37,868 nt of DNA, from contig DXHV01000072.1 in the NCBI GenBank assembly GCA_019113165.1, forward strand, positions 1-37,868, given 5' to 3'. Within the stretch, counting starts at the first letter, position 1; every line of letters begins with the position of its first letter. The translations under genes were made by a program, and so were the position numbers. The notes under the pieces were generated by a model. The model was given only the letters and a program-made list of their open reading frames with translations. It searched no databases and was not told the origin of the DNA. Below are positions 15,033 to 22,463 of this stretch, piece after piece. Source of the DNA: Candidatus Desulfovibrio intestinipullorum (GTDB lineage Bacteria > Desulfobacterota > Desulfovibrionia > Desulfovibrionales > Desulfovibrionaceae).

Positions 15033-15839
15033 GTGGACTGCTATAGGTCGGTATTTCTGTCGGACCTGCATCTGGGGTCACCGTGGTGCAGGGCGAGAAA
15101 TCTCTTGAGTTTTCTGGAATCCTGCCGCTTTGACAAGCTCTATCTGGTCGGAGACATCCTGGACAACTGGCATCTGAAGAGAGGGCATGCCCTGAGCAGG
15201 AATCAGCTGCTCGTCTGGGAAAAGCTTCTGGAATTCTCGAGGACCAGGGACGTGTTCTACCTGGTGGGCAATCACGATGCCTTCCTGGACGAGAGCCAGC
15301 CCTACTATGCCGTGTTCCGGCGTGCCTTTGCGGGCATGCACCTGTGCAAGCGCATCATCCATACGGCCCGCAACGGCCTGCAGTACCTGGTGGAGCACGG
15401 CGATGCCTATGATCCGGCCCTGCGCTCGGCGACCCTGACCTGGGCTGCCACCCTGGGCTACGAAGTGTCCCGCAATATCCTGAGCCGCCTCAATGCCTGG
15501 ACCAACGGCCATCTGCTGAGCCCGGCCCGCACCGAGGCCAGGGTGCTGCGCTGGCAGACCAGGCTGACCAGTGTCCTGAGCGACGGCCGCAATGCGCTTC
15601 TGAACGAGGCCAGGCGCCTGGGCCTCAACGGCGTCATCTGCGGCCACACCCATCTGGCCGAACTGCAGGACTACAACGGCATGACCTATGCCAACTGCGG
15701 CTACTGGACAGGCCCCTGCCACGTGCTGACCGAAGGCATGGACGGCACCCTCAGTCTGCAGCTCTGGGGCCAGGCCTGGGGGCAGTTCGAGCAGACGGAG
15801 CGCGCTCCCGCCGCTCTGACGCAGACACCTGGAGTATAA
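15033..15839 (+). CDS. PlcP-like metallophosphoesterase (calcineurin fold)
   Basis: This 268-aa dinuclear-metal phosphoesterase starts at GTG behind AAGGAGG. Metal ligands are in place: DLHLG (Asp11, His13), GDILDNW (Asp41), GNHD (Asn80, His81), HGD (His122) and GHTH (His205, His207). Such proteins are often labelled LpxH (UDP-2,3-diacylglucosamine hydrolase). The long helical insert before GHTH and the ending YANCGYWTGPCHVLTEGMDG instead resemble PlcP, the phospholipase C-type enzyme that strips head groups from phospholipids under phosphate starvation. The next gene, 3 bp away, is an MGDG-synthase-like glycosyltransferase, and PlcP is known to pair with such enzymes. LpxH activity is not excluded. 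Confidence 0.75.
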   Translation: MDCYRSVFLSDLHLGSPWCRARNLLSFLESCRFDKLYLVGDILDNWHLKRGHALSRNQLLVWEKLLEFSRTRDVFYLVGNHDAFLDESQPYYAVFRRAFAGMHLCKRIIHTARNGLQYLVEHGDAYDPALRSATLTWAATLGYEVSRNILSRLNAWTNGHLLSPARTEARVLRWQTRLTSVLSDGRNALLNEARRLGLNGVICGHTHLAELQDYNGMTYANCGYWTGPCHVLTEGMDGTLSLQLWGQAWGQFEQTERAPAALTQTPGV

Positions 15840-15842
15840 GAC

Positions 15843-17072
15843 ATGGCAAACATTTTGTTACTGCACGCCTCCGCCGGCAGCGGCCATCGTTCCGTGGCCT
15901 GCGCCGTGGCCGAGGCCCTGTCCGCCTCGGAGAACAGGCTGCCCACCACCGTGGACGTGGTCGACATCCTGAGTTTTGGCAGCCCGCTCTTCCGCCTCAT
16001 GTACGGCAAGGGCTACGAGTTCAGCGCCAAGTACGCCCGCTGGTTTGTGCAGGGCGTCTTTTCCCTGACCGACCACCCCTGGGATCGCAGCCGTCTTGTG
16101 GATCTGAGCGAGAGCCTGACAGCTGCCTGCGTGCGCGAAGTGGCCACCTTCATGAAGGAAAACGGGGTGCGCGTGGCTTGCTGTACGCATTTTCTGCCTG
16201 TGGCGCTGCTGTGCAGGATGCGCAGGCAGGGCCTCTACCACGGCAGCATCCATGTCTGCGTGACGGATTACGATGTGCACGGCTTCTGGTACGACCCGGA
16301 TGTGGACCTCTACCATGTGGCCTCGCCGCAGGCCGTGGAACGGCTCACAGGCTGGGGTATTGATCCGAGCAGGGTTCTTCTGACCGGCATTCCCGTGCGC
16401 GCAGGCTTTGCCGCCTCTGCAGCCCCGGAGATGACGGCTGCGGAGGACGAGAACAGCTCCATGCGCAGCAGAACCCTGAACATCCTTCTTATTGCAAGCT
16501 CCCTGCGCTTTGCCGAGTGCCGCCAGATTTTGAGCGAACTGGACGAGGCCCATGTGCCGGCAGACGTGGAGATCGTGACCGGCCGCAATCAGAGCCTCTG
16601 CGAGGAACTCAGGCAGGCCTACGGCCAGCGCGAGGGCCTGGGCACGGTGCGCATGCGCGTGCGGGGCTTTGTGAACAATGTGGACCAGCTCATGCATGCC
16701 AGCGACCTGCTCATTACCAAGCCCGGCGGCATCACGGTGAGCGAGGCCCTGACAGCCGGCCTGCCCATGCTCTTTGTGGCGCCCATTCCCGAGCACGAGG
16801 TGCTCAATGCCCGCATCCTGGAGGGAGCGGGAGCCGGTGTGGCCTGCTTTGAAAAGAGCACCCTGGGCCGTCAGGTGCGCTGGTTTGCCCTGTACCCCGA
16901 ACGCCTTGAGCAGATGCGCGAGAACTGCCTGCGCTGCGCCAGGCCCGATGCGGCGGCACGCATTGCCGACCAGCTCCTGGCAGCGGCACGCATGCCGGCC
17001 ATCCTGTGTACAAGGCCCCATGCCTTCAGTCAGGACCACCTGACGGAACTCACCGGGGCAGCCGGACACTAG
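15843..17072 (+). CDS. MGDG synthase-like diacylglycerol glycosyltransferase (GT28)
   Basis: The 409-aa enzyme begins MANILLLHASAGSGHRS, the glycine-rich start of the MGDG synthase N-terminal domain. Near residue 292 it has KPGGITVSEALTAGLP followed by PIPEHEVLNARILEGAGAG, the GT28 donor-binding signature. It is expected to transfer a sugar from UDP-sugar to diacylglycerol at the inner membrane, forming glycolipids. The diacylglycerol would come from the PlcP-like enzyme encoded immediately upstream in the same transcript. The start follows GGAG. The sugar and number of transfers cannot be read from sequence. Confidence 0.83.
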   Translation: MANILLLHASAGSGHRSVACAVAEALSASENRLPTTVDVVDILSFGSPLFRLMYGKGYEFSAKYARWFVQGVFSLTDHPWDRSRLVDLSESLTAACVREVATFMKENGVRVACCTHFLPVALLCRMRRQGLYHGSIHVCVTDYDVHGFWYDPDVDLYHVASPQAVERLTGWGIDPSRVLLTGIPVRAGFAASAAPEMTAAEDENSSMRSRTLNILLIASSLRFAECRQILSELDEAHVPADVEIVTGRNQSLCEELRQAYGQREGLGTVRMRVRGFVNNVDQLMHASDLLITKPGGITVSEALTAGLPMLFVAPIPEHEVLNARILEGAGAGVACFEKSTLGRQVRWFALYPERLEQMRENCLRCARPDAAARIADQLLAAARMPAILCTRPHAFSQDHLTELTGAAGH

Positions 17073-17158
17073 CCGCCCTGTGCACGGGGACAGGTTCCAC
17101 CCCCTGCACCTCTTCCAGGGGGCACAAATCCCGACACCACATCATCCCAATCAGACAC

Positions 17159-17227
17159 AAGCCTGCTGGCCATCAGGGCCGCTCTCCCGGGGGACAAAAG
17201 GGAGACTGTCCTGCAGCAGGCTTTTTT
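17159..17227 (+). terminator. Terminator after the glycosyltransferase
   Basis: AAGCCTGCTG (17159-17168) pairs with CAGCAGGCTT (17214-17223), enclosing a smaller stem TCTCCC / GGGAGA. The outer arm runs into T6. It lies about 90 bp past the stop codon. Confidence 0.65.
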
Positions 17228-17899
17228 CGTGCCCTCAGCGACAGAGGACGTCGCACGGCTCTGTCCTTTGTGTCGGCGCTTTCCCTGTCTTCTTCTCATG
17301 TGTTCCCATGGTCTGCCGTCTTCCTCCTGTTGCGGACGGGGAACCCTGGGACATGGAGGATCTGGCCGTAAAAAAGCCGGCATGTCACCTTGTGCCGACT
17401 TGCACAAAGTCCCCCTGACAGAGGCCCTGTTCCGGGCACTGGGGGGAGGGCAAATCGGCCTGCCAGGCCGGTGTCCAAATGCTGCCTGCGCACGTATCCG
17501 GCACAAGGGCGCCTGCTTGTTCCAGGACTGTCGCAGGGTGTTTTGGGGCCTGCCTGCTGGCTTTCCAGGGGAGGATGGAGGCTGCAGGCCTCGTTTGGGC
17601 TCAGTTTTGGCACAGTCTGTGCAAAGAGGAACAAGCTGTCTGAAAAAAATGCCTGCAAAGAAGGCCTGCAGGAGCTTCCTGTCAACGTTTTCTGCAAAAT
17701 ATCCTGATAAAGACTGTTGCACTTTACGTTGTTCTGGCAAAATGCAGTCTTCTTTGCCTGTATGTGAAGGTCAGCACAAAGAAGGGGGCTTTTGCCACTG
17801 TCTCTGTGACAAAAGAATGGCAAGGGGCATGAAATGGGCTTTTGCGGCCCGTTCACGGACTTTTCACAAAAAAGAGCAGACTTTTTTTTGAAAACCCTG
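17228..17899. other. 672-bp stretch without a supported gene
   Basis: A minus-strand frame spans much of it but starts inside the small-ORF array, has no good ribosome site and has no recognisable domain. The right half (about 17640-17890) is noticeably more AT-rich than its surroundings and contains runs of A and T. No promoter-terminator pair was clear. Confidence 0.4.
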
Positions 17900-17928
17900 T
17901 TGACACGATGCCTCTGGAGGTATAGAGT
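17900..17928 (+). promoter_or_regulatory. Sigma-70-type promoter before the small-ORF array
   Basis: TTGACA (17900-17905), a 17-bp spacer and TAGAGT (17923-17928). A second possible start is the extended -10 TGTTACAAT near 17980-17988, close to the first ORF. Confidence 0.6.
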
Positions 17929-17950
17929 GCCTCCATCTTTGAGAGCACGA

Positions 17951-17967
17951 CATAACAGACTGTTATG
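17951..17967. promoter_or_regulatory. Palindrome before small ORF 1
   Basis: CATAACAGACTGTTATG is a perfect 8-bp inverted repeat around one central base, 34 bp before the start codon. Two more copies precede ORFs 2 and 3. It could be a repressor operator or a leader hairpin. Confidence 0.7.
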
Positions 17968-18001
17968 ACGTACTAATTTTGTTACAATAAAGGAATGTTT
18001 C

Positions 18002-18148
18002 ATGAGCGCTGCCCAAATCAGGAAGTTCTCTGTCAATGCCGTCCATGCTGTCCGTCCCATCCTTGCTGCCGGCATGGTTGTCTTTTTGTGGCTTCTTGCC
18101 AAAGGTTCCTGGGCTGCCGAGCCCCTGCAGTATTCTGCCCTGTTCTAG
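18002..18148 (+). CDS. Small membrane peptide 1 of a tandem family (48 aa)
   Basis: The peptide starts MSAAQIRKFS behind AAAGGA, has a hydrophobic span LAAGMVVFLWLLA and ends GSWAAEPLQYSALF. It is the most diverged of the first five and carries a 5-residue insertion (NAVHA region) before the membrane span. Basic residues lie before the span, so the C-terminal tail should face outwards. The family is not one I know. Multiple aligned copies with conserved protein but variable spacers argue that it is translated. Confidence 0.75.
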   Translation: MSAAQIRKFSVNAVHAVRPILAAGMVVFLWLLAKGSWAAEPLQYSALF

Positions 18149-18181
18149 GAACTGACGCCTGAAGTCGAATACACTGAAAAA

Positions 18182-18208
18182 TACGCCATAACGTCCTGTT
18201 ATGGCGTA
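18182..18208. promoter_or_regulatory. Palindrome before small ORF 2
   Basis: TACGCCATAAC and GTTATGGCGTA form a perfect 11-bp stem around GTCCT. The core CATAAC-N5-GTTATG is shared with the sites before ORFs 1 and 3. It ends 23 bp before the start codon. Confidence 0.75.
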
Positions 18209-18231
18209 CACCCCATATACGAGGAATAGTC

Positions 18232-18363
18232 ATGAGCGCTGCCAAGATCAAGAATTACTCCTTCCGTACTGTCCTTGCTGCCGGTGTGGTTGTCTTTTTG
18301 TGGCTTCTTGCCGAAGGCTCTCACTGGGCTGCTGCCCCCTTGCAGAACTCCGCCCTGTTCTAG
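18232..18363 (+). CDS. Small membrane peptide 2 of the tandem family (43 aa)
   Basis: Starts MSAAKIKNYSFRTVLAAG behind GAGGAA, continues with the hydrophobic VVVFLWLLA and ends EGSHWAAAPLQNSALF. A cationic N-terminus, about 17 apolar residues and a short tail make a one-pass membrane peptide. It is about 230 bp from ORF 1, start to start. Confidence 0.8.
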   Translation: MSAAKIKNYSFRTVLAAGVVVFLWLLAEGSHWAAAPLQNSALF

Positions 18364-18402
18364 CATGTTCCGTCTGAAGACGGACTGGTTCGAAAAAGAC
18401 GC

Positions 18403-18419
18403 CATAACAGAGTGTTATG
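18403..18419. promoter_or_regulatory. Palindrome before small ORF 3
   Basis: CATAACA and TGTTATG flank GAG, 34 bp before the start codon, the same distance as at ORF 1. The outer bases GACGC recur on both sides as a direct repeat. Confidence 0.72.
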
Positions 18420-18453
18420 ACGCATCAGCTCTGCCCCAAAAGAGGAATGTGTC

Positions 18454-18573
18454 ATGTTGAGAAAGTACTCCCTGTCTACTGTCCTTGCAGCCGGCGTGTT
18501 TGCCTTCATGTGGCTTCTTGCCGAAGGGTCCAACTGGGCTGCTGCCCCCCTGCAGAACTCCGCCCTGTTCTAG
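18454..18573 (+). CDS. Small membrane peptide 3 of the tandem family (39 aa)
   Basis: Starts MLRKYSLSTVLAAG behind AGAGGAA. It has a shortened N-terminus, the span VFAFMWLLA and the tail EGSNWAAAPLQNSALF. The tail is identical to that of ORF 2 apart from H to N, while the membrane span varies. Confidence 0.8.
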   Translation: MLRKYSLSTVLAAGVFAFMWLLAEGSNWAAAPLQNSALF

Positions 18574-18667
18574 GGGTCTGTTCCGGGAGGCCGTGATCCG
18601 ACCCGGGCGCCTGCCAGAAGACTGTTTGCCAACCTGCCATTTTGATTGAAAAAAAGAGGATTGGGCC

Positions 18668-18799
18668 ATGAGTGCTTCCACCATCAAGAATTACTCCTTC
18701 CGCACTGTCCTTGCTGCCGGTGTCTTTGCCTTTTTGTGGCTGCTTGCCGAAGGCTCCCACTGGGCTGCCGAACCCCTGCAGAACTCTGCTCTGTTCTAG
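18668..18799 (+). CDS. Small membrane peptide 4 of the tandem family (43 aa)
   Basis: Starts MSASTIKNYSFRTVLAAG behind AGAGGA, with span VFAFLWLLA and tail EGSHWAAEPLQNSALF. Its upstream region lacks the palindrome but shares a long segment (GCCTGCCAGAAGACTG, then TTTGCCAACCTGCCA) with ORF 5, so ORFs 4 and 5 are the most recent duplicates. Confidence 0.82.
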   Translation: MSASTIKNYSFRTVLAAGVFAFLWLLAEGSHWAAEPLQNSALF

Positions 18800-18906
18800 G
18801 GTCCTGTTCCAGGAGCCGGTTCCTGAGCCGTACTCCGGCCCGGGGCGCCTGCCAGAAGACTGTTTGCCAACCTGCCAGTTTGATTGAAAAAGAAGAGGAT
18901 TGAGCC

Positions 18907-19038
18907 ATGAGCGCTTCCACCATCAAGAATTACTCCTTCCGTACTGTCCTTGCTGCCGGCGTCTTTGTCTTTCTGTGGCTGCTTGCCGAAGGTTCCCACT
19001 GGGCTGCCGAACCCCTGCAGAATTCCGCCCTGTTCTAG
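18907..19038 (+). CDS. Small membrane peptide 5 of the tandem family (43 aa)
   Basis: Differs from ORF 4 at one residue (VFVF instead of VFAF in the span) although the DNA carries several silent changes, a sign of selection on the peptide. The ribosome site is AGAGGA. The tail is EPLQNSALF. It is 239 bp downstream of ORF 4, start to start. Confidence 0.83.
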   Translation: MSASTIKNYSFRTVLAAGVFVFLWLLAEGSHWAAEPLQNSALF

Positions 19039-19346
19039 ACGCTGATGCCTGAAGTCTGGCATCGTTGCAGCAGGGGATGAGATGCTCTGCTGCAGACGGG
19101 AAGAGGACAATAAGCCCCTTCTTCCCGAGTGCGGTTCTGACTGCCGTGCTTGTGCAGGAGCAGGTTTTTTGCGGCCTGGAACGCTGTGGCCTGATTGTGG
19201 GCCGGACGTCTCAGACATTTTCACGAATTTTCCCTGTTCCGGTTCCAGAGAGACGGACCCTGGCAGACTCTGAACAGACGGGCAGAGCGACTGGGCAGGA
19301 ACCGGCTCTCTCGTTCCTCGCAGGAAAAGAAATCCTGCGCCATGAC

Positions 19347-19375
19347 TTGACGAGCTGCTCTTCTGGGTATAAATA
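19347..19375 (+). promoter_or_regulatory. Promoter before small ORF 6
   Basis: TTGACG (19347-19352) is followed after 17 bp by TAAATA (19370-19375). TATAAA at 19368 is an alternative -10. Start codon at 19436. Confidence 0.5.
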
Positions 19376-19435
19376 GAAAAAAGATTTCAAATTCAATTTG
19401 CTTTCACCCGGAACCCGAAATCTGGAGCTTGAGCC

Positions 19436-19567
19436 ATGGCCCGCAAACAGACACTTCGCATCTCCCTGTCGACCGTTGCTGCAGTCACTGCCTTTGTTGC
19501 GCTCTGGGTCCTTGTGGAAGGACCTGCCGCAGGCCTGACCGAGCACCTGTTCTCCCAGGCTATGTAG
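19436..19567 (+). CDS. Small membrane peptide 6, diverged relative (43 aa)
   Basis: The same length and layout as ORFs 2, 4 and 5: a basic start (MARKQTLRIS), the segment LSTVAAVTAF followed by VALWVLVEG, which aligns with FRTVLAAGVF and FLWLLAEG, and a short tail ending HLFSQAM. The PLQNSALF tail is not conserved. It has its own likely promoter and lies about 400 bp beyond the array. GGAG stands 10 bases upstream. Confidence 0.65.
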   Translation: MARKQTLRISLSTVAAVTAFVALWVLVEGPAAGLTEHLFSQAM

Positions 19568-19765
19568 AAGAGGGCAGACTTAGGGCCGCCCGAAACTCCG
19601 GCCTCCCCGAAATCCTCGCAACACATTTTCTTGCACGCGGGCCTGGCTCAGCATGGCAGCAAGGCCCGTACTGGCACGCCGGCACAGGCGGGACTCAATG
19701 GCAGGGGCCCGCCTGGGCAAGCATGATCCCTCCCTGACCAACAGACACTCTCCTTTCCTCCTCGA

Positions 19766-19806
19766 AAGCCGGCCTGCTCCCTGACAGACAGGGGGCAGGC
19801 CGGTTT
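19766..19806. terminator. Bidirectional hairpin between ORF 6 and the PII gene
   Basis: CCGGCCTGC pairs with GCAGGCCGG, with an inner CCCT / AGGG stem. Short T-tracts occur on both strands. It lies 27 bp past the PII stop codon on the minus strand. Confidence 0.7.
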
Positions 19807-19832
19807 CAGTCTCAGGGATTTCGAGTGCCTTT

Positions 19833-20189
<357 letters not shown>

Positions 20190-21398
20190 CTAGTAGTTGT
20201 AGCCGCGTTCGTTGTGTTCATTGAGATCCAGGCCGGAGATTTCCTCGTCTGCACTGACCCTCAGGCCCATCAGGGCATTGACCAGGGCCAGCAGCAGGCG
20301 GCTTGCCACGTAGACAAAGACCCAGGTGGCGACCACGGAGAGGGCCTGCACGCCAAGCTGTGCAGGGTGACCGGCCAGCAGGCCGTCCACGCCGTTGTAC
20401 TCGGCCCTGGCAAAGACACCCGTGAGCAGGGCGCCCAGGGTACCGCCCACACCGTGGATGCCCACCACGTCCAGCACGTCGTCATAGCCGAAGAAGGTCT
20501 TCAGCATGATGCCGCCGTAGCAGCACAGGCCGCCGGCAAAGCCCATGAGGGCTGCTGCTTCCAGGGACACAAAGCCTGCGGCCGGGGTGATGACCACCAG
20601 GCCTGCCAGGGCGCCGGAGGCGGCGCCAAGGGAGGTGGGCTTGCCCGTGTGCTTCCATTCCACGGCAAGCCAGCCGCAGATGCCGAAGGCCGAGGCAATG
20701 TGGGTCGTGGCCAGGGCATGGGCAGCCAGGCCGTTGGCAGCAAGGGCAGAGCCCGCATTGAAGCCGAACCAGCCGAGCCAGAGCAGGCCGCAGCCTGCCA
20801 GGGTCATGGGCAGGTTGTGGGGGCCCTCATGGGAGAGGCCGGAGTCCAGCCGCGGTCCCAGGGCATGGGCGCAGGCAAGGGCAGCGGCTGCAGAGGCCAT
20901 GTGCACCACGGCGCCGCCCGCAAAGTCCAGGGCGCCCATGTCGGCCATCCAGCCTCCGCCCCAGACCCAGTGCGCCATGGGGCAGTAGACAAGGATCATC
21001 CACAGGCCGGAGAAGAGCAGCATGGCAGAAAAGCGGATGCGCTCGGCATAGGCGCCGGAAATGAGGGCCATGGTCAGGCAGGCAAACATGCACTGGAAGA
21101 GGGCAAAGGTTTCGTGGGGCAGGGTGGCGGCAGCCGGAGCCTGCGTGCCGGGCACGCCATGGAAGAAGACATAGGTGAAATCGCCGATAAGGCCACCGTG
21201 ATCCGGGCCAAAGGCCAGGGAGTAGCCCACCACAAACCAGAGCACCGTGCCCACGGCCAGGCAGGCATAGCTGTGCATGCTGGTGGAGAGCACATTGCGC
21301 GAGCGCACAAGGCCGCCGTAGAAAAGGGCCAGCGCCGGGGTCATCATGAAGACCAGGCCGGCGCAGACAAGAATGAAGGCATTGTCTGCAGCATTCAT
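20190..21398 (-). CDS. amtB: Ammonium transporter AmtB
   Basis: A 402-aa protein with about 11 membrane spans. The conserved twin-histidine pore is present, in GGAVVHMASA and VVGIHGVGGTLGALLTG, as are GLVRSRNVLST and GFNAGSALAANG typical of Amt/Rh channels. It conducts ammonium through the inner membrane and is regulated by the PII protein encoded next to it. Start ATG 21396-21398 (MNAADNAFIL) behind GAAGGA; an earlier ATG gives a non-homologous extension. A sigma-54 promoter at 21478-21493 fits control by nitrogen. Confidence 0.95.
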   Translation of the reverse strand: MNAADNAFILVCAGLVFMMTPALALFYGGLVRSRNVLSTSMHSYACLAVGTVLWFVVGYSLAFGPDHGGLIGDFTYVFFHGVPGTQAPAAATLPHETFALFQCMFACLTMALISGAYAERIRFSAMLLFSGLWMILVYCPMAHWVWGGGWMADMGALDFAGGAVVHMASAAAALACAHALGPRLDSGLSHEGPHNLPMTLAGCGLLWLGWFGFNAGSALAANGLAAHALATTHIASAFGICGWLAVEWKHTGKPTSLGAASGALAGLVVITPAAGFVSLEAAALMGFAGGLCCYGGIMLKTFFGYDDVLDVVGIHGVGGTLGALLTGVFARAEYNGVDGLLAGHPAQLGVQALSVVATWVFVYVASRLLLALVNALMGLRVSADEEISGLDLNEHNERGYNY

Positions 21399-21477
21399 GC
21401 GAAATACATCCTTCGGGGGAAGACAAGGGGGTGAGAGAGATGCCTGTTTTCTTTCGAACAGGTCGTGCCGCATGAAA

Positions 21478-21493
21478 AGCAAGGAGCATGCCA
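21478..21493 (-). promoter_or_regulatory. Sigma-54 promoter of amtB-PII
   Basis: On the minus strand TGGCATGCTCCTTGCT matches the -24/-12 consensus with GG and GC exactly 10 bases apart. The transcript would start about 70 nt before amtB. No clear NtrC site was recognised upstream. Confidence 0.75.
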
Positions 21494-21933
21494 GTCAGGG
21501 AAACACTTTGCGCAGACGTTTCAAAAATGCTTTTTTTTCAACACCTTGCAAGATTGTCCACTTTTCTGCCCGTTGTGCCAGGGACGCATGCTGTCCCTGA
21601 AGGGATGCGCAAGAATGACAAAATGGTAGAAAAGGCGCTCTTGCAGCATGTCCTTTCTTACGAAAACGTCTTTTCTAGAAAATTCGGACGTCCCGATTTC
21701 GACACTGAGGCCGATCTGATGCACACTGAGGCCTGGCGGAGTCGACATTTTTGTTCTTTTTGGCCTGTTCGGACTCCGGGGCGCCTTCTCCGGCCTTTTT
21801 CTGCCCTTTTTCTGCCCCGGACCGTCATTTTGCTGCATTTGTGTCGCTTTGTGTCGTGCCCGCTGTTCCGGATCCGGTCCGGGCCCGCCAGAGTCTGCCA
21901 GAACCCGGGGCAGAGCGTGTCCGCCCTGATCCC
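21494..21933. other. 440-bp intergenic stretch without a supported gene
   Basis: Frames here have no recognisable domain. It should contain the enhancer sites for the sigma-54 promoter. A CACTGAGGCC unit occurs twice near 21700-21740. Confidence 0.35.
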
Positions 21934-21987
21934 GAAAAAAGCCCGTCCTGGCAGCCTGGGGCATGTCCCCAGGGAGCAGGGCGGGCT
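21934..21987 (-). terminator. Terminator after rubredoxin
   Basis: On the minus strand AGCCCGCCCTG pairs with CAGGACGGGCT, enclosing CCCTGGGG / CCCCAGG, and ends in TTTTTTC. Confidence 0.85.
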
Positions 21988-21994
21988 CTGTCTG

Positions 21995-22183
21995 TTAGAC
22001 TTCGTCGGAAAGGCGCCTGAAGTTTTTCTTGCTGGCGCCGCAGACAGGACAGGTCCAGTCGTCGGGCAGATCCTCGAACCTGGTGCCCTTGGGAATGTGA
22101 CGGCGGCGATCGCCCCGGTCGGGATCATAGACATAGCCGCAGTTGGCAACGGGACAGCGCCACATATCTTTTGCTTCAGCCAT
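21995..22183 (-). CDS. Rubredoxin, Rd-2 type
   Basis: This 62-aa one-iron electron carrier matches rubredoxin throughout: [21 protein letters not shown] and [10 protein letters not shown]. The iron ligands are Cys10, Cys15, Cys45 and Cys48. The first pair is C-x4-C (CPVANC) instead of the usual C-x2-C, the spacing known from rubredoxin-2 of Desulfovibrio desulfuricans. Start ATG follows AGGAG. The peroxiredoxin gene upstream on the same strand suggests a role in peroxide or oxygen defence, but a MITE-like repeat lies between them. Confidence 0.93.
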   Translation of the reverse strand: MAEAKDMWRCPVANCGYVYDPDRGDRRRHIPKGTRFEDLPDDWTCPVCGASKKNFRRLSDEV

Positions 22184-22350
22184 GGGACAACTCCTGTGGG
22201 GATGACGGGGCCCTTGTGCAATGTGCTGCCTGTGCTGCACAGCGCAGGGGCCTCAGGGGGGCAGAGACAAAAAGGGGACAGCAGCCTTTTGGCTTATGGC
22301 TGCTGCCCCGGGAAAAGTTTCAGCTGCCGCAGGGGCAGGAGAGGGCGAGC

Positions 22351-22463
22351 CTAGTATAGCGTTCTCTAAGTTCGTTAATAGGCAAAGAAATTCCTACAAT
22401 ATGGTGGAAAATGGATTTTTCCAAATCCAGACTTGTTAACGAACTTCAAAAACAAAATACTAG
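22351..22463. mobile_element. MITE-like element, 113 bp, at the end of the peroxiredoxin gene
   Basis: The 28-bp ends (22351-22378 and the reverse complement of 22436-22463) agree at about 22 positions and both start CTAGTAT and finish AAGTTCGTTAA. CTAG at each edge may be the target duplication. The interior is AT-rich and encodes nothing. The right CTAG supplies the TAG stop of the peroxiredoxin gene. Confidence 0.65.

Larger units (their letters stand above)
18002..19038 (+). repeat. Tandem array of five small-ORF units, period 214-239 bp
   Basis: Start-to-start distances are 230, 222, 214 and 239 bp. Each unit is one peptide gene plus a spacer. Spacers fall into two types: palindrome-bearing (units 1-3) and palindrome-free (units 4-5). 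Confidence 0.85.

Noticed and set aside
17296..18102. 268-codon minus-strand frame before the small-ORF array
   Set aside because: It overlaps small ORF 1 in antisense, has no recognisable domain, and its composition changes abruptly along its length.
18002..19038. CRISPR array
   Set aside because: The repeat units are about 220-240 bp and consist of coding sequence, not short repeats with unique spacers.
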